The notes under the pieces were generated by a model that did not search any database, was not told the DNA's origin, and was given only the letters and a program-made list of their open reading frames with translations. The position numbers and the translations under genes were made by a program. From the NCBI GenBank assembly GCA_029266495.1, contig JAQSWS010000080.1:1-44652 (forward strand): 44,652 bases of DNA, given 5' to 3'. This document shows positions 16,860-26,300 of the stretch, piece by piece; within the stretch, counting starts at the first letter, position 1, and each line of letters starts with the position of its first letter. This DNA is from Rariglobus sp. (lineage in GTDB: Bacteria; Verrucomicrobiota; Verrucomicrobiia; Opitutales; Opitutaceae).

Positions 16860-17639
16860 TCAGTTCGCGGCGGCCTTGTTATTCAGGCGGGAATCACCGG
16901 GTTTTAGCGAAGCCACACTGCCGTCAAACATCAGGGTGAGCCAGCCGCCATCGTGAACGGGCTTGTCGGGAAGCGCGCCATACCAGCTCGCACTGGCGAG
17001 GGTGGCGTCAACCGTTGTCGGGGTGGTTTTATCAATCTCAATGGCCATCCAGCGTTTGGACGGATTAAAAAATGAACCGAGCTGCAGGTGCTTCATGCTG
17101 GGCGTGCCCGCCCTTTTACCAAACGGGTAGACCAGCGAGCCGTCGTCGGCCATGACTGTAGTGCCCAGCTCGATACTGGTGGGAAACACACCGGTCGGGC
17201 GCTGGCTTGCGAAGGCCGGACTCTCCAGCAACGCGCAGTAGAGCTTTCCGACCCCGTCAATGGTGACCGAGGAGCGTGTGATGTAGCGGCCGAGCTGATC
17301 GATGGACTGGATGTTGGCGCGAGGTTCGGTTCCGGTTCCGGAGTAAGTGGCGTATGCACTTTGTCCGGTGCCGAGGGCAAAGGAATCATTGAGACCACCC
17401 GCGTCGGTTCCGGACATATACATCCCAGGCATGCGTCCGCGGTTATCGGTGGCGAACAGACCCACGGAGATGCCAAGCTGGCGGAGATTCGAGGTCATGG
17501 TCGACTTGGAGGCGGCTACGCGGGCCCTGCCAACCACCGGTATGATGATAGCGGCCAGAATGCCGATGATCGCGACGACGGTGAGCAACTCGACAAGGGT
17601 GAACGCGGACTGGCGACGAAATGCGGGGTGGGTGGACAT
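16860..17639 (-). CDS. Type II secretion / type IV pilin-like prepilin with C-terminal DG motif
   Basis: 259 residues from the ATG at 17639. The leader MSTHPAFRRQSAFTLVELL followed by a hydrophobic helix (TVVAIIGILAAIIIPVV) is the classic class III prepilin signal, with cleavage before F and Glu at +5. The C-terminus HDGGWLTLMFDGSV matches the verrucomicrobial/planctomycete pseudopilin group (H-x9-DG type). It would be inserted in the inner membrane and processed by prepilin peptidase as part of a pseudopilus. The frame continues upstream to 17858, but that part overlaps the candidate operator at 17707-17722. Confidence 0.88.
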   Translation of the reverse strand: MSTHPAFRRQSAFTLVELLTVVAIIGILAAIIIPVVGRARVAASKSTMTSNLRQLGISVGLFATDNRGRMPGMYMSGTDAGGLNDSFALGTGQSAYATYSGTGTEPRANIQSIDQLGRYITRSSVTIDGVGKLYCALLESPAFASQRPTGVFPTSIELGTTVMADDGSLVYPFGKRAGTPSMKHLQLGSFFNPSKRWMAIEIDKTTPTTVDATLASASWYGALPDKPVHDGGWLTLMFDGSVASLKPGDSRLNNKAAAN

Positions 17640-17676
17640 GGGGCGATCGGGGTTGTCTGACTCAGGTAATATCGGC

Positions 17677-17694
17677 GAACCGGTCCACAGGTTC
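17677..17694. promoter_or_regulatory. Palindrome GAACC-N8-GGTTC upstream of the prepilin gene
   Basis: Perfect 5-bp arms separated by 8 nt, 38 bp upstream of the prepilin start and 13 bp from the 16-bp palindrome at 17707. It could be a second half-site pair or chance. Confidence 0.25.
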
Positions 17695-17706
17695 AAAAGA
17701 AACGCC

Positions 17707-17722
17707 GGTTCCATTGGAAACT
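17707..17722. promoter_or_regulatory. Candidate operator GGTTCCATTGGAAACT
   Basis: A 16-bp near-palindrome (GGTTCCA-TT-GGAAACT) of the class found at 28230, 30339, 35692 and 41967. It lies 68 bp upstream of the minus-strand prepilin start and 190 bp upstream of the plus-strand gene at 17913, so it could control either or both. Confidence 0.6.
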
Positions 17723-17912
17723 GCCGGGACTGGTTTGGGGACTGGCGGGCTTTCGTCCTGCTAATTGCAGAAAGTTGTGGATCGCTGGTGAGCAAGCGAG
17801 CCGACATAGCGTTAACAATGAAAGCAGGTGGTCGTTTGCTCCAGCCGGCCTGCGGCAAGAGCCTTTTGCATGCCCCGGGCAGGCGAATGAATCGCCCGCC
17901 GTCCTCTTCCCC

Positions 17913-20234
17913 ATGCGTATTTTTTTCCTGCTGATCAGCCTTCTATTCTCCGCTTATGCCGTGGGCGGCGGGGTGGTCGACTTCCTTGTTTTTGGCGACA
18001 CTGCCTCGGAGCGCGTTCACGCGCTGGAAAGCGATCACGCGGAGAGTCTCCCGGGACTTCTGGGTGAATCCGCCCGTCGATTGCTGCCGCTCGATACCGG
18101 CAATGAATGGCGTGGCGGAACGATCGCTTTCACGCTCAAGGTCGACCCGGTGGCCCCCAACTACTTCACGCTGCGCCTGTCGGGTGACGATGCGGCGTCC
18201 AGCCGCCTCTTCCTTGTCGTCGAGGGTCTGATGATTGGCTATTTGCACCTCGGTGACATCGACCTGCTGGAACCGGGGGCGACCGAGCCGCAGTCTCCCG
18301 GGCGTTTTTTCTACCGCACGACACCGCTGCCGGAATCGCTCACCCGGGGAAAAAAAGAAATCCGCTGCGAGGTCCGCTCCACCGGTCCGATCTGGGCCTA
18401 TGGCACCACACTCGAGCGCTTTCAGAAGCCAATGACCGAACCGACCCGGGGGCTTTATCGGGTCTACGCCCACACGGAACCGGCGTTTGTTCCTCCCGCC
18501 GGGGAAAAACAGGGTAGTGCTCCTGCGGATACGATCCGTTCATCGCCCGGCCCCGAGATTCTTGAGAACGCGCAGGAGCGGGTGAACCGCGAGATCGCCA
18601 CGCGTCTCAACGATCGTCGCCCGCTCAATCAGATGCAGATGATGTTTCTGGCCGAGGCGTGGCACGTCCAGTGGACCGGCGCCTATCACAACGACACGGT
18701 CATCCGTCGCGTCGTCGAGTCGCTCGATGCCTTCGGCCTTGCCTGGCGCAAGAATCCCAAGCTCGTGCAAAACGACCCCGCCACGCCGAACCCCGACTGG
18801 TTCGGCGCGGGACCGGTGGGCGCCACGCTCCACTGGCTGGCCAGGCCGCTCGCGGCGCACCTCGATGGCCGTGTCGCCGGGGCCGGCGATTCGATTACGC
18901 GACGCAAGCTTCTGGCCCAGCTGTTTGTGGCCAGCCGCGAGTGGAATTCGCGCAGCCGCCGGCTCTATACCAACCAGTCGATGATCAAGGATCTTTACGG
19001 GATCTACTACGCCAACCGCGGCCTGCAGGTTGTTGCGCCCGCGCAAGCCTGGTCCGAGGAGAAGGCCCGCCGTTACCTCTACGAAGCCGTCGGGCTCCAG
19101 CCGTGGCTCGGCAGCGATCTGCCCGGCGGAGGCTCTGCGAAGACGGTTGGCGAGCACTACCTGCAACTCACCGCCAAGGGGCTCACCAAGGAACTCGGCT
19201 ACGTCGGCAGCTACGGCGAGGTGGTCGACTGGGTGACGAAGATCTATGAGGCGACCCGGCCTGCGTTCGATGAGGCGGGCGATCCGCGTCTGCGCGATCA
19301 GTTGGTCCGGATCACGCTTGCCCGCGCGCCCTTCCGGCATGCCGCGCAGGACGCCGAGGGGTATCGGGCGATGCGCATGGAGACCTTTGTCGGCTGGCGC
19401 GACACCAAGTATCCGGGTCTTGTCACCTATGGCCAGAAGCCCGCGCGCGATGCGTCCGCGCTCGATGCCGCCTACGCGACGCGCGATCCGCGCCTCCTCG
19501 GTTACGCGCAGCAGATGATCGCCGACCACCAGTTCTTCGCGAGTCTCGCAGGCACGATGGCCGAGAATAACAGCCTCCGCATCACCCACGGGTTGTTATA
19601 CGCTCCCGAGGCTTATCGCACGATCATCGCGCTTCCTCCCTCGCCCCATCGCATGCCGATGAGTGCCGGCGCGCCGGATTTTGTTTTCACTGACGAGGAG
19701 AACGGCGTGATCGCGCTCAAGCACGGCGACGAGATTCTTTACGCCTCGCTCTACTGGCGGGCGCGCCATGCGGTGAATTTCCTCGCGGCGGTGCATCACC
19801 TTACGCCGGCGTTCGAGCGCCAGGCGATCGTGCGGGAGGAGATTCGTTACACGCCTTCCGGTCACACCTATCGCCGCCCGGGCGCAGTGGTGTTCGGCTT
19901 TGGCAACGGTGGCACGCACCTCAAGTATCCGGGCGGCTCCCTGCCGGTCTCCGCGCACGCCGGCGAAGCGTTGCCCATCGCGGCCATTCCCGAAGGCATT
20001 CCCTACAAGATCGGCCAGGAAAGCGTGTTCGCGGGCAAGGGGGATTTCTACGTTCTTCACTATGGCGACTACCTCATCGCAATGAACACCACGGCCGACC
20101 GCTCGTTTGATTTCGAGGTGCCTTCCGCGTTCGCCAGCGCCCGTGACCTGGTCCGTCCCGACTCCTCGCCCCCGGGGCCGGGAAAACGCGCAGTCGCCGC
20201 CCGCAGCACGATCATTCTCCGCCGCGCCGAATAA
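17913..20234 (+). CDS. Large secreted protein of unknown family, possible polysaccharide lyase/hydrolase
   Basis: 773 residues from the ATG at 17913; this start gives the signal peptide MRIFFLLISLLFSAYAVGG. I do not recognise the family. Residues about 25-170 look like a beta-sandwich. The middle (about 200-560) is helix-rich with regularly spaced aromatic and basic residues (NQMQMMFLAEAWHVQWTGAY, SREWNSRSRRLYTNQSMIKD, YEAVGLQPWLG, HQFFASLAGTMAENNSLR), as in an alpha/alpha toroid. The last 200 residues are beta-rich (FGFGNGGTHLKYPGG, GDYLIAMNTTADRSFDFEVP). Toroid plus beta-sandwich is the layout of several polysaccharide lyases, but I cannot name catalytic residues. It is followed 18 bp later by the LamG-like gene and then GH43, so it likely belongs to that glycan-degrading unit. 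Confidence 0.6.
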   Translation: MRIFFLLISLLFSAYAVGGGVVDFLVFGDTASERVHALESDHAESLPGLLGESARRLLPLDTGNEWRGGTIAFTLKVDPVAPNYFTLRLSGDDAASSRLFLVVEGLMIGYLHLGDIDLLEPGATEPQSPGRFFYRTTPLPESLTRGKKEIRCEVRSTGPIWAYGTTLERFQKPMTEPTRGLYRVYAHTEPAFVPPAGEKQGSAPADTIRSSPGPEILENAQERVNREIATRLNDRRPLNQMQMMFLAEAWHVQWTGAYHNDTVIRRVVESLDAFGLAWRKNPKLVQNDPATPNPDWFGAGPVGATLHWLARPLAAHLDGRVAGAGDSITRRKLLAQLFVASREWNSRSRRLYTNQSMIKDLYGIYYANRGLQVVAPAQAWSEEKARRYLYEAVGLQPWLGSDLPGGGSAKTVGEHYLQLTAKGLTKELGYVGSYGEVVDWVTKIYEATRPAFDEAGDPRLRDQLVRITLARAPFRHAAQDAEGYRAMRMETFVGWRDTKYPGLVTYGQKPARDASALDAAYATRDPRLLGYAQQMIADHQFFASLAGTMAENNSLRITHGLLYAPEAYRTIIALPPSPHRMPMSAGAPDFVFTDEENGVIALKHGDEILYASLYWRARHAVNFLAAVHHLTPAFERQAIVREEIRYTPSGHTYRRPGAVVFGFGNGGTHLKYPGGSLPVSAHAGEALPIAAIPEGIPYKIGQESVFAGKGDFYVLHYGDYLIAMNTTADRSFDFEVPSAFASARDLVRPDSSPPGPGKRAVAARSTIILRRAE

Positions 20235-20252
20235 ACCCCTGCCTCATCGCTT

Positions 20253-21017
20253 ATGAAAAACCGCCTTCTTCTCACTCTTTTTGCCACCACGGCGCTCTTG
20301 CATGCGCAGCCCGTGAAATTCCCCATTTTTGAGGCGAACTTCAATGGTCCGGGGAAAGGCATCGAGCTGGTCAATGGCGCCGTGTTGGGCGCGCCCGGCT
20401 CTGGCGTATCCGGCAAGTCCGATGACCGCGCCTATGTCGGCACTCCCGCGAGCACGGAGCAGGAGCGCAACGGCCCGGTCGCGGTTGCGCGCAAACCGAT
20501 CGCGCCGAATGCGCTCTCCGTCTTCACCTGCACGTTTTGGTATTACCTCGATGAAACCGGACCGGTCCTGCAGGTCCCGCTGAGCACCGCCGGTATTTTG
20601 TTTTTGATGCACGACAAGGGCTTTGAACTGCGCATCGAAAACCAGCCCGAGGTGCCGCGCGCCTACGTGTTCACGCCCGGGCTCAGCGGCCCGTGTGCCG
20701 GCTGGCGCGATCGCAAGCAGTGGATCTTCGCCGCATTCTCCTGGGAGCAAAAAACCAACACCCTGATCGTTTTTCAGGGCACGCCGAAACAGCCGGTTGC
20801 CTACATGCGCGACATGACGGGCCCGATGCCGGCCAATGCCAGCATGCCGCGCGAAGATCTCGGTCGCGATCCCGAGACCATCGGCAATACCTCCCGCACT
20901 CTCGACCGTCCGCTTGCCGGAAAAATGGATAACGTTCGTTTCTACGACCGGGTGCTGGAGCAGCGGGAACTCGAAATCATCCGCAAGGCCGACCTCGCCA
21001 ACCAGCCGGTGAAGTAA
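20253..21017 (+). CDS. Secreted LamG/concanavalin-like protein
   Basis: 254 residues with the signal peptide MKNRLLLTLFATTALLHAQ. The remainder resembles a LamG-type jelly-roll: FEANFNGPGKGIELVNGAV at the start, an aromatic core (FTCTFWYYLDE, KQWIFAAFSWE) and the closing KMDNVRFYDRVLEQRELEIIR, which is typical of LamG_3 domains. These usually bind glycans or mediate protein contacts. It lies 18 bp after the large unknown gene and 54 bp before GH43, so it is likely cotranscribed with both. Confidence 0.75.
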   Translation: MKNRLLLTLFATTALLHAQPVKFPIFEANFNGPGKGIELVNGAVLGAPGSGVSGKSDDRAYVGTPASTEQERNGPVAVARKPIAPNALSVFTCTFWYYLDETGPVLQVPLSTAGILFLMHDKGFELRIENQPEVPRAYVFTPGLSGPCAGWRDRKQWIFAAFSWEQKTNTLIVFQGTPKQPVAYMRDMTGPMPANASMPREDLGRDPETIGNTSRTLDRPLAGKMDNVRFYDRVLEQRELEIIRKADLANQPVK

Positions 21018-21052
21018 TCTTGAGCCTTGATCATTTACCCAATCACACGCCC

Positions 21053-21071
21053 GGCACGGGCGTGGCTACAT
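21053..21071 (+). repeat. Half REP abutting the GH43 start codon
   Basis: GGCACGGGCGTGGCTACAT differs at one base from the outer half of the REPs flanking the RAYT gene (22766-22790 and 23320-23344). No inverted partner is present. Its last base lies directly before the GH43 ATG at 21072, so a REP end forms the immediate 5' leader of that gene. Confidence 0.7.
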
Positions 21072-22706
21072 ATGCTTCGTAATCCTGTTCTTCCCGGTTT
21101 TCGTCCCGACCCGTCGCTCTGCCGGGTTGGTGACGACTACTATCTCGCCACATCCACCTTCGAGTGGTTTCCCGGTGTCGCGCTGCATCACTCGCGCGAT
21201 CTCGTGAACTGGCGCCCGGTCGGGCACGCGCTCACCTGCCGCTCGCAACTGGACCTGCGCGGCGTGGCCGACTCCGCCGGATCCTGGGCGCCTTCGCTCA
21301 GCCATGCGGACGGGAAGTTCTGGCTGATTTACACCAACATTGTCACCACCGGCATGGGCCGGCCCTTCAAGGATCCGCATGTCTATCTCGTCACGGCCGG
21401 GCACATCGAGGGCCCGTGGTCCGAACCGGTGCATCTGGATTCGATCGGTTTTGATCCGTCGCTCTTCCACGATGACGACGGAAAGAAATGGCTGTGCAAC
21501 ATGCAGTGGGATTTCCGCCCCGGCCGGAGCCGCTTTGCCGGCATCGTGGTGCAGGAACTCGATCCCCAAACGCTGCAGTTGACCGGTCCCGTGCACGAGG
21601 TGCTGCGCAAGACGGAGATTCTGTGCGAAGGTCCGAATGTGTATAAATGGAATGGATACTACTACGTGATGCTGGCCGAGGGCGGAACCGGTTGGAACCA
21701 CGGCATCGCGATGGCGCGCGCGCGCGCCATCATGGGCCCCTATGAACTGGATCCCGAGGAAGCGGTGCTGACGACGCGACATGCGCCGGATCATCCGTTG
21801 CAAAAGGCAGGTCATGGCGAACTCGTGCAGACTCCCGGCGGCGAATGGTGGCTGGCCCACCTGTGCAGCCGCCCCGTGCGCACGGGTGCGGGGGTGAATC
21901 CCGGCTCGCCGGACAAATCCGCTTCCGCGGCCGCCCATGCGGGCGATCGCTGCATTCTCGGGCGGGAGACCGCGCTGCAACGGGTCGTCTGGTCCGCCGA
22001 TGGCTGGCTGCGCCTTGCCCATGGCGGCGTGCTGCCCGCCGTCGAGCTGCCGGCGCCCGCCGGGCTTGCGCCGCACCCGTGGCCGGCCGCGCCTGCGCGC
22101 GACACGTTTGCCGGACTCACGACGCTTGGCGCGCGCTGGCAGACGCTGCGCGTGCCGGCTGATCCCTCATGGTTGTCGTTCACGGCGCGCCCCGGCTGGC
22201 TGCGCCTTGCGGGACGCGAGTCGCCGCATTCGTTGCACGACCAGAGCCTCGTTGCGCGCCGGCTGGAGTCGGTCCGGGTAACCGCCACGACACGGATGGA
22301 GTTTGCGCCCACGCGCTTCACGCAGTTTGCCGGGCTTGTTTGCTGGTATGATACCCGCACGAACTATGCGTTGCGGGTGACGCATGACGAGAAGCTTGGG
22401 CGCGTGGTGCGCGTGCAGTTGAGCGACGATTTTGTTTATGCCGAGCCCGAGGATGCAAAGTTGGCGATCGCCGACTGGCCGGCGGCGGTGTGGCTGCGGG
22501 CGGAGATCGACCGGGCCGAGTTGCGGTTTTTCGCCTCGCCGGATGGCAAGGCGTGGACGCAGGTCGGTGGTGTCTTTGATGCGGGCAAGTTATCGGATGA
22601 TTACGGCACGGCGCTGCATTTCACGGGGACGATGATCGGGTTGAGTTGCCACGACGTCGCCGGTCAGCGCGCGCACGCGGATTTTGAGTGGTTCGAGCTG
22701 GGGTGA
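21072..22706 (+). CDS. GH43-family glycosidase (beta-xylosidase / arabinofuranosidase type)
   Basis: 544 residues from the ATG at 21072. An upstream ATG at 21027 would extend into the half REP and lacks family features. The five-bladed propeller signatures are MLRNPVLPGFRPDPSLCRVG (general base Asp13), GFDPSLFHDDDG (pKa-modulating Asp128) and ILCEGPNVYKWNGYYY (general acid Glu186). The C-terminal 200 residues form the beta-sandwich seen in subfamily 11/12-like beta-xylosidases (RDTFAG, FAGLVCWYDTRTNYALRVTHDE). There is no signal peptide, so it is probably cytoplasmic, cleaving xylo- or arabino-oligosaccharides. A short Ala/Gly-rich insert lies near residue 280. The stop is 6 bp before the REPtron. 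Confidence 0.9.
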   Translation: MLRNPVLPGFRPDPSLCRVGDDYYLATSTFEWFPGVALHHSRDLVNWRPVGHALTCRSQLDLRGVADSAGSWAPSLSHADGKFWLIYTNIVTTGMGRPFKDPHVYLVTAGHIEGPWSEPVHLDSIGFDPSLFHDDDGKKWLCNMQWDFRPGRSRFAGIVVQELDPQTLQLTGPVHEVLRKTEILCEGPNVYKWNGYYYVMLAEGGTGWNHGIAMARARAIMGPYELDPEEAVLTTRHAPDHPLQKAGHGELVQTPGGEWWLAHLCSRPVRTGAGVNPGSPDKSASAAAHAGDRCILGRETALQRVVWSADGWLRLAHGGVLPAVELPAPAGLAPHPWPAAPARDTFAGLTTLGARWQTLRVPADPSWLSFTARPGWLRLAGRESPHSLHDQSLVARRLESVRVTATTRMEFAPTRFTQFAGLVCWYDTRTNYALRVTHDEKLGRVVRVQLSDDFVYAEPEDAKLAIADWPAAVWLRAEIDRAELRFFASPDGKAWTQVGGVFDAGKLSDDYGTALHFTGTMIGLSCHDVAGQRAHADFEWFELG

Positions 22707-22711
22707 GTGTA

Positions 22712-22736
22712 TGTAGCCACGGCCGTGCCGGCCGTG
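22712..22736 (+). repeat. REP, left arm of pair 1
   Basis: Begins TGTAGCCACGGCCGTGCCGG; perfect inverted repeat of 22766-22790. GC-rich and internally palindromic, so each arm can also fold alone. Confidence 0.9.
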
Positions 22737-22765
22737 GGTTTGGGGAGTGCGAAGGGTTTTCGGAG

Positions 22766-22790
22766 CACGGCCGGCACGGCCGTGGCTACA
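22766..22790 (-). repeat. REP, right arm of pair 1
   Basis: Ends GGCACGGCCGTGGCTACA. It abuts the RAYT stop codon (22791-22793). Confidence 0.9.
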
Positions 22791-23270
22791 TCAGAAGCGG
22801 AGGGGGACGATTTCGCCTTGGCAGGGCCAGTCTTCGGGACGCTGGCAGAGGCCGGCTCGCACGGGATTTTGGCGAACGTAGTCCCATTTTTGAGAATAGG
22901 AATCCGCGGTGCGCATGACGTGGTCGAAAAAGCCTTCCTGCCAGAAGGGGCGGGGAACTCCGGCTGCCCCCAATCCTACGCCAAGCTGGCGCTTGAGCTG
23001 GCCGACCCAATTGGTCAGCGAGGCGCCAGTGACGGGCAGGCAAACGAAGAGGTGCGCGTGGTCGGGCATAAGCACATAACGTCCGACGGCGATGGCGTGT
23101 CCGGCATAGGCACGCTGACAGAAGGTTAGAAATGCGGCATGCAGCGCGGGCGTGGCCAGCACCGGTCGGCGGCCATGCGTGTTGAAGGTGACAAAATAGA
23201 ACGGACGGACGTTCTGAAAAAGTTCGATGCGCGGTGGGCGGCGAGGGAACCGGGACTCAGCTTCGGGCAT
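22791..23270 (-). CDS. rayT: REP-associated tyrosine transposase (RAYT, Y1/TnpA_REP family)
   Basis: 159 residues from the ATG at 23270; a GTG at 23288 would lie inside the REP. It is a Y1-transposase (HUH endonuclease) relative of IS200/IS605 TnpA. YVLMPDHAHLFVC carries the HUH-type metal-binding His pair (HAH, 71-73). SYSQKWDYVRQNPVRAGL carries the conserved Tyr (Y131, or Y125) and the family signature RQNPVRAGL; FWQEGFFDHV is also typical. The enzyme would nick single-stranded REP hairpins and spread or maintain them. The gene looks intact, and both flanks carry inverted REPs, supporting a functional pairing. Its stop codon touches REP pair 1. Confidence 0.93.
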   Translation of the reverse strand: MPEAESRFPRRPPRIELFQNVRPFYFVTFNTHGRRPVLATPALHAAFLTFCQRAYAGHAIAVGRYVLMPDHAHLFVCLPVTGASLTNWVGQLKRQLGVGLGAAGVPRPFWQEGFFDHVMRTADSYSQKWDYVRQNPVRAGLCQRPEDWPCQGEIVPLRF

Positions 23271-23279
23271 GTCCGAGGG

Positions 23280-23304
23280 TGTAGCCACGGCTGTGCCAGC
23301 CGTG
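23280..23304 (+). repeat. REP, left arm of pair 2
   Basis: Begins TGTAGCCACGGCTGTGCCAG. It differs from pair 1 left arm at two positions and lies 9 bp upstream of the RAYT start. Confidence 0.9.
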
Positions 23305-23319
23305 GGATTATCGGGAAAG

Positions 23320-23344
23320 CACGGCCGACACGGCCGTGGCTACA
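23320..23344 (-). repeat. REP, right arm of pair 2
   Basis: Ends ACACGGCCGTGGCTACA. It overlaps the last codons of the convergent esterase-fusion gene, whose TAG stop (23340-23342) is part of the REP. Confidence 0.9.
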
Positions 23345-26300
23345 TGGAGACGCGGAGACGGAGGAAGCGGCGAGCGGATGTGGAGAGGAGCTGGGTGTCG
23401 GGAACCGTGACCAAGCCGGCGACGTTGTCCGCGCCGGTGCTGGTCCAGATGTCGGCCCAGGTGGTGGTGAGGTTGTCCGTCGCCTGGACCGTGTAGAGAA
23501 GCGCGGGGTCGGCGATGCGGTTAAACGTGAGTTGAAGGCGGGTTTCGGTCGCGGCGGCCGCGGGGTTAAGGTCGGCGTCGGGCTCGGTCGGATTTCCGCC
23601 GAGGGCGTATTCGAGGAGGTTGTTGAGGCCGTCGCCGTCGGGATCGGCGGTCGTGTCGGAGCTGCCGGCCGGTGTGACCGGCACGCCGTCGGCGTCGTAG
23701 GAACCGAACTGGTCGAACCTCCATTTTTGGAAGGCGTTTTGAAAGATCCAGAAAGTGCGGTAAACGGGGGTGGCAGACTGCAGGACACCGGGTTTTCCCC
23801 ATTGCCAGGCGCCGACGATGACGCGCAGCGGAAACTTTGAGCCGGCGGGGATCGTATCCGGAACCAGAATACCGCTGTCGATCTCGTCGTTACGGTAGGG
23901 GCCGGAGACCATCCAGTATTGCACGGGATATCCGGCACCGGCGCTGGACGTGGCGGCGAGGGAAAGGACGGGCAGCGCGTCAGGGGTTTGATTGGGGATC
24001 GACGTGAAGGTCAGGGTCTGGGTCGAGCCACCGCTGTAGCCGGTCAGGTTGACCGGCACGGAGGTGCTGAGCTGGATGGGGCGGTCGGCTTCGCGGTAGC
24101 TGGTGTCGCCGGGGTGCCAGGCGATGACGAAGGGCTCCCACGGCTGGCCGGTCTTGATGATGCTGCCGCGGTCGAACCAGACGCGGAAGGTATCCACACC
24201 GGTCTGCTTGAGGGCGCCGCTGCCGTTGACCTTGAGGAGGATCGAGCCGGAGGCGATGCCGACGGGGGCGCCGTGGAAGAGCTTGGGGATGGGCGACTGG
24301 TTGAGCGAGGCGGTGCGCAGTTGAAACGTGACGCCATCGGCCTGAAGGGTGGCCGAGTGGCTGATGGTGCCGGCGCTATTCGACTGGGTGGCGAGGTCGG
24401 GCAGGGTGGTGGCGTTGCTGAAGGCGGAGATGAGCTGGGGCTTTTTGGCGAAACCCGTGTTCATGACGTCGCAGGCGGCCCGGGCGGTCTCCTGGTCGAG
24501 AAACCAGTAGGCACGGAGCGGATCCTTGCCGGCGGCGATCCAGTCGGCATAGGCCACGGGCGTGGCGTTACCGGAACCAAGGCTCGTGACGTCGACGAGG
24601 TAGCCGGAGGAAGCCGAAAGGCTGTTGAGGGTGGGGGCGGCTGTCGTGGTCCAGTTGGTTGGGATGCGGTGATAGGCGGCGCGCCGGATGAAGGTCGCGA
24701 TGGGAGCGGACTGGGTTTCGGAGTATTGATAGTGTCCGGTGCCGGGCTGGACGAATTCGGAGACGAGGCGATCGGTGCCGCCTGAGCGCAGGCCGCGGGC
24801 GCTCGGGGCGTCGCCGACCTCCCAGGTGTTGCCCCACTGGCTGATCTCCTGCCATTCGGAGGCGACATGCAGGACGGGCAGTCCGTTGGGCACGGAACCC
24901 GCGAAGGTGCCTTTGTAGGGGAGGAGGGCGAACACGCGCGAACCGAGCGTCGTCGAGGTGTGGACGGCGCGGGTCCAGACGAACGGGCTGGCGGCGGAGT
25001 GTCCGGCGAGGAGAATCGGTGCGTATTGGAGTTCCGAATACCCGGACTCGACGCCGAGTCGGCGGAGAATCTCGGCGAGCTCGGCGGCGGCCTGCTCGGA
25101 GCCGCTGGTGAAGGCGACCCCCGTGGCGGGGTTGATCTCCAGGGGGGTGTAGTTGTGGGGGTCGAGGTCGAGGGCGGTGGTGTGCTGGCCGGAGGTGTAG
25201 TTGCCCACGCCGCTGGCGGTCCAGGTCTTGGCGTCGCCGGGTGAGATGAAGACAATGCCGAGGCCGGCGTCGGTGCAGGCCTGGCGGATGGTGGGGTCCT
25301 CGAACATCGGTTTTTCGAGCATGTTGTGGAGGCCGACGATCACGCCTTGCAGGCGGGTGGCCCCGGGAGGAACCCAGAGGTAGGCGCGGCGCATCGGATC
25401 GGCGGCGCGGCTCGAATAGATGGCGGTGACGGGGTTGGAGTATTGGTAGACCGAGCGCGCGGTGGCGGTGAAGCCGGGGGCGGCGGGCGTGGCGGTGGCG
25501 CCGGAAGAGACGGCGCTCTCGCCGATGGCGTTCACGGCGCTTACCGTGTAAGTGTAGGCGGTGCCGTTGACGACGGAGGTGTCGGCGTAGGAATAGACGG
25601 GAGCGGTGACGGCGGCGAGAAAGGTGCCGCCGCGATGGACACGATAGGAGGTGGCGGTGGCGGCGCGGGACCAGTTGAGGGCGACCTGGCGGTTGCCGCC
25701 GGAGGCGGTGAGCCCGGCGGGCGTGGCGGGTGCGGCGGTGGGTGACGGGTTGGCGTCGTTGCTGAGGATTTGAAAACCGGCGATCTTCAGGCGCTGGGTG
25801 GAGTCGCCCATGTTGGTGGCGGCGAGGGTGGCGGTGAGCGTGCCGCTGAGGCCGGTGAAGCGGACATAATTGCCCGGTTGCACGGAGGAGCCGGAGGTGT
25901 TTACCGAGTCGGTGGAACGGACGTAGCCGGTGCCGTCGGCGGCGGGATTGCCCGCGCCGCCGCGGAGGGCGAAAGTGGTGCCGTTGGCCGAGACGACGCC
26001 GCCACGCGCGGAGCCGCCGTCGTAGACGTAGACCACCAGGTCATAGGACGTGTAGGGAATTCCGGATACGTTCAGGGTGGAGGCGGTGCCGTTGTATTGG
26101 TCGAAAACCGAGGAGTAGAGATTGAGATCGTTGGATGCGGGGCCGACGGTGACGGCGTCGGAACCAAGCTTGAGGGTGCCGTTGCCGGTGCCGGCGGTGA
26201 AGGTGACGCCCAGGCCGGAGACGGGGTCGCCGAGGTGGTCGACGAGGGTGGCGAGGGTGACGCTTTCGCCGGTGGCGGCGGGGCCGACGAGGTTGTTCCA

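Larger units (their letters stand above)
22712..23344. mobile_element. REPtron: RAYT transposase gene between two inverted REP pairs
   Basis: A complete unit: a 25-nt inverted REP pair on the left (22712-22736 and 22766-22790, perfect), a RAYT gene on the minus strand, and a second pair on the right (23280-23304 and 23320-23344, 22 of 25 complementary). The unit fills the space between two convergent genes, GH43 on the left and the esterase fusion on the right, and its right end provides the esterase stop codon. RAYTs are known to bind and cleave REP hairpins. A half REP at 21053 and a degenerate copy at 30458 are presumably products of the same system. Confidence 0.85.

Noticed and set aside
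23271-23288. GTG start for the RAYT inside the REP
   Set aside because: The ATG at 23270 is better placed and the extra six residues are not typical of the family.
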